From Pseudomonadota bacterium (GTDB taxonomy: Bacteria; Pseudomonadota; Gammaproteobacteria; Burkholderiales; SG8-39), in assembly GCA_021825225.1 (NCBI GenBank), contig JAKAIH010000226.1:1-5346 (forward strand): a DNA stretch of 5,346 nucleotides, in the 5' to 3' direction. Each line of letters starts with the position of its first letter. Within the stretch, counting starts at the first letter, position 1. Of the stretch, positions 1-5,346 are shown in pieces. Position numbers and translations under genes: made by a program. The notes below the pieces were generated by a model, which saw only the letters and a list, made by a program, of their open reading frames with translations, was not told the origin of the DNA and ran no database searches.

Positions 1-3000
1 TCGGCCGTGTTGCCGTGGTTCACCGGATTGATCAGGCGCAGCAATTCCCACGCGCGCTGCCCGTCGCCCATCTTGGCAAACGCCATCGCCGCCCAGACCG
101 CCGCGTGGGTGTATTGGCCGCCGTTCTCGCGCACGCCCGGCACGTAGCCGCGGATGTAGCCGGGGTTCTGGTCGGACTTGTCGAACGGGGGATCGAGCAG
201 GCGGATGAGCCGGTCTTCGCGCCGCACCAGACGGCGGTCGAGCGCCTGCATCGCCCGCCGTGCGCGTTCCGGGTCGCCGGCGCCGGACAACACCGCCCAG
301 CTCTGCGAAATCGAATCGATCTGGCATTCGGCGTTTTGCACCGCGCCCAGCGGCGTGCCGTCGTCGAAATAGGCCCGGCGATACCAGTCGCCGTCCCAGC
401 CGCCAGCCTCGATGTTCCGGCCCAGCCTGACCGCCTCGGAACGGCAGCGCTCGGCGAAGGCCGGGTCGCCGCGCATCGTTGCGATCTCGGCAAAGCGCAT
501 CAGTACCTCATGGAGGAAGAAGCCGAGCCAGACGCTCTCGCCGCGGCCCTGGTCGCCGACCTTGTCCATGCCGTCGTTCCAGTCGCCGGAACCGATCAGC
601 GGCAGGCCGTGGGCGCCGAAGCGCAAACCGTGCTCGATGGCGCGGAGGCAATGCTCATAAAGCGTCGCGCTCTCCTGCGAGCGGTGCGGCAGGTCGTAGT
701 AGGAATCCTCATCGTGATTGAGCGCCCGGCCCTCGATGAAGCCCACCCTCTCGTCGAGGACGGCGGCGTCGCCGGTGCAGCCCAGGTAGCGGCCGACGGC
801 GAGCGGCAGCCACAGGTAATCGTCGGAGCAGTGGGTGCGCACGCCCCGGTCGGTCGGCGGGTGCCACCAGTGCTGCACGTCGCCCTCGACGAACTGATGG
901 GCGGCGCACAGCAGCAACTGCTCGCGCAGCAGTTGCGGCCGGGCGTGCACCAGCGCCATGCCGTCTTGCAACTGGTCGCGGAAGCCGAAGGCGCCGCCGG
1001 ACTGGTAGTAGCCGCTGCGCGCCCACAGGCGGCAAGCGATGGTCTGGTAGATCAGCCAGCCGTTGGCCAGCACGTTCAGCGCCGCGTCCGGGGTGTCGAC
1101 CTGCACCGCGCCCAGGGTGCTGACCCAGTGCGCGTGCACGGCAGCGAGCGCCGCCTGCGCGGCGGTCTGGCCGCGATGGCGCGCTATCAGCTCGCCGACA
1201 TCGCTGTGGCGGCTATCGGCCATGCCGAGCATGAACACGATTTCCCTCTGCTGTCCCGGGACCAGCTCGAATGGCACCTGCAGCGCGGCGCAGGGATCGA
1301 GGCCGGCGCCGATCTTGCCCGACAGGCGCACGCGTTCCAGCGCGGCGGGGTTTTCCAGGGAGCCGTTGCGGCCGATGAATTCGTTGCGGTCGCCGCTGAT
1401 GCTGCGCAAGGTGGTATCGACAGCGAAAAACGCGATGCGCTCCGGGAAATCGGTATTGTAGGGATTGCGCGCAAGCAGGGCGCCGCTGGCCGGATCGCAC
1501 TCGGTGATGATGTGCATCGTCGATTTCGGGCGCAAGTCGCCCAGCACCCATTCGACGTAGCCCGTGGCGGAGAGCTTGCGCAGCGTGTCGCAATCGTTGC
1601 GGATGCGCAGTACCGAATACTTGATCGCGGCATTCATCGCGACATAAACGCTCAGTTCGCTGGTGATGCCGTCCTCGCCGTGCTCGAACACGCTGTAGCC
1701 GAAGCCGTGGCGCGTGACGTAGTCGCCCTCGCCGCGGCGGGGCAGGGGCGTGGGCGACCAGTAGCGGCCGGTCTCTTCGTCGCGCAGATAGAAGGCTTCG
1801 CCGCCCTCGTCGCCGACCGGATCGTTGGCCCAGGGCGTCAGACGGAATTCGTGCGCGTTCTCGCCCCAGGTATAGGCCTGTCCGCTCTCGGAGATGACGC
1901 TGCCGAACTGCGGGTTCGCCAGGACATTGACCCAGGGCGCGGGGGTGACCGACTTGGCCGAGGTGGTGATCACGTACTCGCGTCCGTCCGGGGTGAAGCC
2001 GCCGATGCCGTTGGCCAGGATCAGCCCCCGCTCCGGCAAGGCGGCGCTCTTCCGTGCTCCCTGCGGCTTGGCGCTCGGCATCAGGCGTGGCACGCGCACC
2101 CGCATCAGGTCGCGGCGCTTGAGCTGTTCGGCGAGCGTGCCGCCGCCGTCGGTCAGAATCACCCGCGCCACCGACTGGAACAGCACCCGGTCCTCATCGG
2201 AAATCTGATCGATCAGGCGCACGAAGATGCCGCCCGGGCGATCGATCGCATGCTCGCCGGTGACCGCGGAAATCAGTCCCATGATCTGTTCCTGCAGGAC
2301 CTGCCGGTAGCCGGCGTGGTCTTCGTTCCAGATCACCAGATCGACGGCCAGTCCCTTGGCGCGCCAATAGGCGTGCGCCTGCACCAGTTGCCGCACCAGC
2401 TCGACATTGTCCGGATGCTTGATCTGCACCAGCACGATCGGCAGGTCGCCGGAGATCGCGTAGCTCCACAGGCCCGACTGGCCGCGGCGGTTGCGCACCA
2501 GGACGGCGGCATCGGCGCGCAGCAGCGCATCGAGATAAATGACCGAGTTGGCCAGACGGCCGTAGAGCTGCGCCTCGGCTTCGCTGGCGTTCAGCTGGCG
2601 CAGCACCACCTGGCTGTGGGTCCAGGACAGTTCGAGCACGCGGTCGGCCAGATGCCGATCCTGATATTTCTCGATCAGACCGAGGCAGAGTTCGCGCGAT
2701 TCGCCGATGCCGGTGACCATGTCGATGGTGGCCGTCTGTTCCGGGGCGAGCGTGATCCGGCAGCGGATCGCGACGATCGGATCGAGCACCGAACCCTCGC
2801 TGCCCGACAGCGGCGCGGTGTCCTGCAGCGCTTGCGGGTGAGCGACGGTATTGCCGCGGCCGATGAAGCGCATCCGGTCGGTCTCGTAAGATATCGCGCC
2901 GACGTCGGCGCCGTGCACCGCCATCAGATGGAACAGCCAGGGCATTTTTTCATTCACCGAGCGCGGCCGGCGGGTGCACAGGATGGCGCGGCGCGCGGGC

Positions 3001-5346
3001 ACGATTTCGGTCTGGACGAAAAGATTGGAAAATGCCGGATGCAGCGCATCGGCGGCTGCCGGCGCCAGCACCACCTCCGCATAGCTGGTGATATCGATGC
3101 TGCGGCGCACGCGGGAGCGATTGGTGATGCGCGTGCGCCGCAGTTCGATATCGTCTTCCGGCGACACCACGATTTCGCTGTGCGTGTCGAAGTGGTTGTC
3201 GCTGCGGCGGAATTCCGCCCGGCCTTCGGAGAAGACCACCTCGTAGCTCTTGGGCTGGGCCAGCGTCGGCTGGAATGCGGTCGACCAGAAATGGCCGTCA
3301 TCCAGGTCGCGCACATAACAGAACGAACCCCAGTTGTCGCGCGTGCCGTCTTCGCGCCAGCGGCCGATCGCCAGGTCGTTCCAGCGGCTGTAGCCGCCGC
3401 CGGCGGCGGTGACCATCACGTGATAACGGCCATTGGAGAGGAGCTGGACCTCCGGCGTGCGCGTGTCCGGGCGCTGCAGCACGCGCAGCTGCATTTCCTG
3501 ATCGTTGGCGGCGGTGCGGATGTCGGACAGTTCCGTGGTGTTCGAATAGGTCGCGGCGGCCCTCGGTACGCGCTCGTGCAGCAGCGACATGGTTGCCTGG
3601 AACAGGGGATCGGATTCGAAACGCTTCTGCATCGGCCGGTCGAGCAGCAGATACGCCAGAGACAGGAGGCCCATGCCCTGATGGTGCGCCATGAATTCGC
3701 GGATCACCGCGTAGCTCTGGCCGCGCGGCAGGCGCGAGGGCGTGTAGTCGATCGCCTCGTACAAGCCGTACTTGCCCTCGAATCCGTCGGCGGCCAGGCG
3801 TTGCAGATTGGCGCAGGCTTCTTTCGGCGCCACCATCAAGGCCATCATCGAGGCATACGGCGCGATCACCAGATCGTCGCCGAGGCCGCGCTTGAAGCCG
3901 AGTCCCGGCACGCCGAAGGCGCGGTACTGATAATTCAGGCTGGCATCGAAGGCGTTGTAGCCGGACTCCGAAATCCCCCAGAGCGCACCGCGCTGCAGGC
4001 CGTATTCGATCTGCCGTTCCACGGCGGACCGATAGCTCTGGTCGAGCAGGGTGTTGGCGAATGTCGGCATCACCAAGAGCGGCATCAGGTATTCGAACAT
4101 CGAGCCGCTCCAGGACAGCAGGATCGGTTCGCCGCCGGCGATGGTGAGCTGGCGCCCGAGGGCGAACCAGCTCTCCTGCGGCAGCTGCCCCTGGGCGATG
4201 GCGACGAAGGCGGTCAGTCTCGCCTCGGAGGCCAGGAGATCATAGAAGCTGGTGTCAAGGCGCCGCTCGGTGACGTTGTAGCCGATCGCCAGGAGGTGGG
4301 TGGCGGGGGCGTACAGGAAGTCGTATTCCACCCGTGCGAACTCGGCGCACTGCAGCGCCGACTGGTCTATCGACAGTATCCGTTCGGCGGCGCGGCGGCT
4401 GCCCTCGGTCACCGCTCGATCGAGGTCCGCCAGGCCCGACGCAAGCCGCGGATCGGCCTGATCGGCGAGCCGCTGTCCGAGCGCCGGCGCCAGCTTGGCG
4501 TGAAGCCGCGCCAACTGGCGCAGCGTCGGAATGGCGTCGAGTAGGGGGAATTCGCCCAGCCATTCGCCGGATTCTTGCACCCGGACCCACGGCGCCAGGA
4601 AGTTGAGCTCATCCAGGGCCGCTCGGCACTGATTTGCCAGCGCGTCGGCCCAAAGATGGAGCGGCGACTCGGCTGCGGCCTCGAGGCCGGCGACGAAGCC
4701 CGCGGCGCAGTGGTGGAGGCGCTCCAGGCAGTCGTGGGCGAGCATCAGCGTGTTCGGTACGGACTGGCAGGCGGATTCGAGATCCTGCTCGAACTGGATC
4801 AGTCCCGTCAGCGCCGTGCCGCCCGCGGTCTGGCGCAGGATTTCATAGGTATCGCGGATGCCCGGGAATACCCGGGCGGCGAGGATAGACGCATCGAGCA
4901 GACCGGTCAGTCCGGGGCGCAGGGTCAGCAGGTGTCCGGACAGGTTGCCGCTATCGACCGTCGAGACGTAATTCGGCGGCAAGGGCTTCAGGCTCTGGGT
5001 GTCGTACCAGTTGTAGAAATGGCCTTGATACCGTTCCAGCGCGGCCATGGTCCGCAGCGTCTGCTGGCAGCGTTCGAGCAATCGTCCGGCGGGGATGTAG
5101 CCGAAGTCGTGAGCGGCGAGATTGGCGAGCAGCGACAAACCGATGTTGGTGGGCGAGGTGCGGTGGGCGACGACCGCTAGCGGATTCTCCTGCAGGTTGT
5201 CGGGCGGCAGCCAGTTGTCCTCCTGACCGACGGTAGTCTCGAAAAACTGCCAGATCCTGCGCGCCAGCGCCGTCAGGAAAACGATCTGTTCGCGGGACAA
5301 ATGCGTCGGGCGCGGCGCGATCGGCCGGCTGATCCAGTGAGCTTCG
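1..5346 (-). CDS. ndvB: Cyclic beta-1,2-glucan synthase (NdvB/ChvB/Cgs family), partial at both ends
   Basis: This gene encodes a giant inner-membrane enzyme that makes cyclic beta-1,2-glucan, a periplasmic osmoregulated glucan, from UDP-glucose. One minus-strand frame (codons at 5343-5345 down to 3-5) is open for 1,781 codons without a stop. Conserved family blocks occur in order and all in this frame, so there is no net frameshift: DNWLPPDN (p43-50), AHRTSPTNIG (p60-69), HFYNWYDT (p109-116), STVDSGNL (p128-135), SESGYNAFD (p459-467), MAHHQGM (p552-558), GLWSYAISGDLPI (p958-970), FGFRDQLQD (p1453-1461), GSGDWNDGMD (p1585-1594) and ENGGQYTHAAVW (p1740-1751). Full family members are roughly 2,800 residues long. 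The N-terminal GT84/transmembrane part (about 1,000 residues) and the last 100-200 residues therefore lie outside the window. I see no membrane segment in this fragment, which fits cytosolic glycosidase domains. The symbol is a family-level call; chvB and cgs are synonyms. Members outside the Rhizobiales are often annotated only as GH36-type or GT36 proteins. No promoter or ribosome binding site is in view, so regulation cannot be judged. Confidence 0.95.
3..1148 (-). other. GH94 (alpha/alpha)6 phosphorylase catalytic domain, C-terminally truncated by the window
   Basis: In the Brucella enzyme this C-terminal domain phosphorolyses beta-1,2-glucan chains and thereby controls ring size. The visible motifs are LNVLANGWLIYQTIACRLWAR, GGAFGFRDQLQD (p1450-1461; R1456, D1457), HWWHPPTDRG (p1492-1501), HCSDDYLWLPLAV (from p1505), GSGDWNDGMD (p1585-1594), QSWAVLSGAG, GYIRGYVPGVRENGG and QYTHAAVWAAMAFA (H1747). 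D1591 in the WND triplet (codon 573-575) is the presumed general acid, by analogy with cellobiose and chitobiose phosphorylases. H1747 sits where those enzymes have a phosphate-contacting His (their ENGG...H block). The fragment stops after INPVNHGNTA at p1781. The family normally continues for 100-200 or so residues with a barrel-closing helix and a C-terminal strand region. All recognised active-site motifs are intact, so the domain is probably active. Confidence 0.88.
1212..2033 (-). other. Second GH94-type beta-supersandwich domain, about p1105-p1378
   Basis: This domain directly precedes the GH94 barrel and would pack against it, as in cellobiose and chitobiose phosphorylases. It begins with LILANGIGGF (NGIGGF at p1112-1117), followed by GREYVITT, TPAPWVNVLANPQFG and the strongly conserved YTWGENAHEFRLTPWANDP (W1160 codon 1866-1868). 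It then has GEAFYLRDEETGRYWSPTPL, HGFGYSVFEH, LSVYVAMNAAIKYSVLRIRN and TGYVEWVLGDLR. It ends with a strand resembling EIVFMLGMADS (Met codon 1221-1223). The block order is typical of the family and no part appears to be missing. In GH94 enzymes this domain shapes one side of the active-site cleft. That role is inferred from the family. Confidence 0.8.
2061..2678 (-). other. Conserved connector between the two supersandwiches, about p890-p1095
   Basis: This mixed helix/strand segment of about 200 residues joins the two supersandwich domains. It contains ELSWTHSQVVLRQL, a helical stretch (EAQLYGRLANSVIYLDALLR) and the family hallmark GLWSYAISGDLPIVLVQI (W960 codon 2466-2468). It then shows an alternating pattern resembling an alpha/beta unit (VELVRQLVQAHAYWRAKGL, AVDLVIWNEDHAGY). 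It lines up with the same region of other cyclic glucan synthases by motif order. I cannot name a specific activity for it. Low-complexity or disordered sequence is not evident, apart from a short charged and polar piece (about p1080-1105) just before the second supersandwich. Confidence 0.6.
2676..3473 (-). other. First GH94-type beta-supersandwich domain, about p625-p890
   Basis: This is a beta-rich, probably non-catalytic domain of the kind that precedes GH94 catalytic barrels. It opens with the block LSNGRYHVMVTAAGGGYSRW (p636-655), then has DNWGSFCYVRD, FWSTAFQP and a long run of alternating polar and hydrophobic strands (HSEIVVSPEDDIELRRTRI and following). It ends near the block NEKMPWLFHLMA (its Met codon is 2943-2945) and a run of strands containing GRGNTVAHPQAL. 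Cyclic glucan synthases carry two such domains in tandem, and this is the first. It is inferred to help position the glucan chain or to scaffold the enzyme; no catalytic residue is assigned. The boundaries are approximate. Confidence 0.75.
3516..5303 (-). other. Cyclization domain (glycoamylase-like, GH189/GH144-related), p15 to about p610
   Basis: This domain is expected to close the linear beta-1,2-glucan into a ring by intramolecular transglycosylation, as shown for the homologous middle domain that founded family GH189. It starts with DNWLPPDN and AHRTSPTNIG, continues with HFYNWYDT (p109-116) and STVDSGNL (p128-135), and includes a helix-rich middle. The second half carries the Pfam glycoamylase signature: IGYNVTERRLD, LLASEARL around p374, SESGYNAFD (p459-467), LGDDLVIAPYASM (p488-500), YEAIDYTP (p529-536) and MAHHQGM (p552-558). 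Two conserved glutamates, E374 (codon 4224-4226) and E460 (codon 3966-3968), are my candidates for catalytic residues. They lie 86 residues apart, which agrees with the pair I recall from the Thermoanaerobacter italicus domain, but that needs an alignment. The length of nearly 600 residues fits an intact domain. The edges are approximate. Confidence 0.85.

Noticed and set aside
914..936. A perfect 9-bp inverted repeat (GCAACTGCT / AGCAGTTGC) with a 5-base loop, resembling a hairpin or terminator stem.
   Set aside because: It lies inside the GH94 coding region and encodes a conserved-looking helical QLLREQLL stretch. Repeated Gln-Leu codons explain the symmetry. There is no T-run after it on either strand, so it is not a terminator.
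32..1633. Several minus-strand and plus-strand open frames of 64-150 codons (for example 32-493, 709-1035, 1187-1633 minus; 1063-1461 plus).
   Set aside because: They overlap the conserved frame in other phases, are Arg/Ala/Pro/Ser-rich, and have no recognisable motif. They are GC-rich shadows.
2943..2950. A run of six T on the plus strand, a possible terminator tail or slippage site.
   Set aside because: It is the AAT-GAA-AAA-ATG coding stretch of the conserved NEKMPWLF block. The family motif reads straight through in one frame and there is no GC stem upstream that would make a terminator.
4860..4877. A 7-bp inverted repeat made of two CCCGGG sites around AATA.
   Set aside because: It is short, inside the cyclization domain, encodes ordinary family sequence (ARVFPGI region), and is expected by chance in GC-rich DNA.
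4575..5180. A plus-strand open frame of about 200 codons at the right-hand end.
   Set aside because: It is the continuation of the same antisense shadow after the CTA codon at 4542-4544. It uses a TTG start and lies over the conserved cyclization domain blocks FYNWYDT and STVDSGNL.
1..5346. The possibility of a new system, a CRISPR array, mobile element, tRNA or riboswitch in the window.
   Set aside because: The entire window is one continuous coding frame matching a known family from end to end. No direct-repeat array, insertion ends or structured RNA stands out.

Overview
The whole window lies inside one very long minus-strand gene. Read from 5345 down to 3, a single frame stays open for 1,781 codons, with no start or stop belonging to the gene. 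It encodes the central and C-terminal parts of a cyclic beta-1,2-glucan synthase (the NdvB/ChvB/Cgs family, often labelled 'glycosyltransferase 36' or 'GH36-type glycosyl hydrolase domain-containing protein'). Residues below are numbered p1 to p1781, with p1 encoded at 5343-5345.

Layout in protein order, which runs right to left on the given strand: (1) about 5303-3516, the all-helical cyclization domain (glycoamylase-like, GH189/GH144-related); (2) about 3473-2676, a first GH94-type beta-supersandwich; (3) about 2678-2061, a conserved connecting segment; (4) about 2033-1212, a second beta-supersandwich; (5) about 1148-3, most of the GH94 (alpha/alpha)6 phosphorylase domain with its catalytic Asp. 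The membrane-embedded GT84 glucosyltransferase domain should lie beyond position 5346, and the last 100-200 or so residues beyond position 1.

In the known family, the GT84 domain polymerises UDP-glucose into a beta-1,2-glucan, the middle domain closes the ring by transglycosylation, and the GH94 domain trims chains by phosphorolysis and so sets ring size. The glycosidase domains act in the cytoplasm. The ring is then exported by an NdvA/ChvA-type ABC transporter, which is not visible here. All key motifs of both enzymatic domains in the window look intact.

The DNA is GC-rich with strong G/C preference at third codon positions, which suggests a proteobacterium. The wording of the conserved blocks looks to me more like the beta/gammaproteobacterial branch than Rhizobium/Brucella, but this is a weak impression. 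There are no intergenic stretches, RNA genes, repeats arrays, mobile elements or CRISPRs. The large plus-strand open frame (15-4544) is a codon-usage shadow of the real gene. I found no sign of a new system; this is a conserved housekeeping or host-interaction glucan enzyme.
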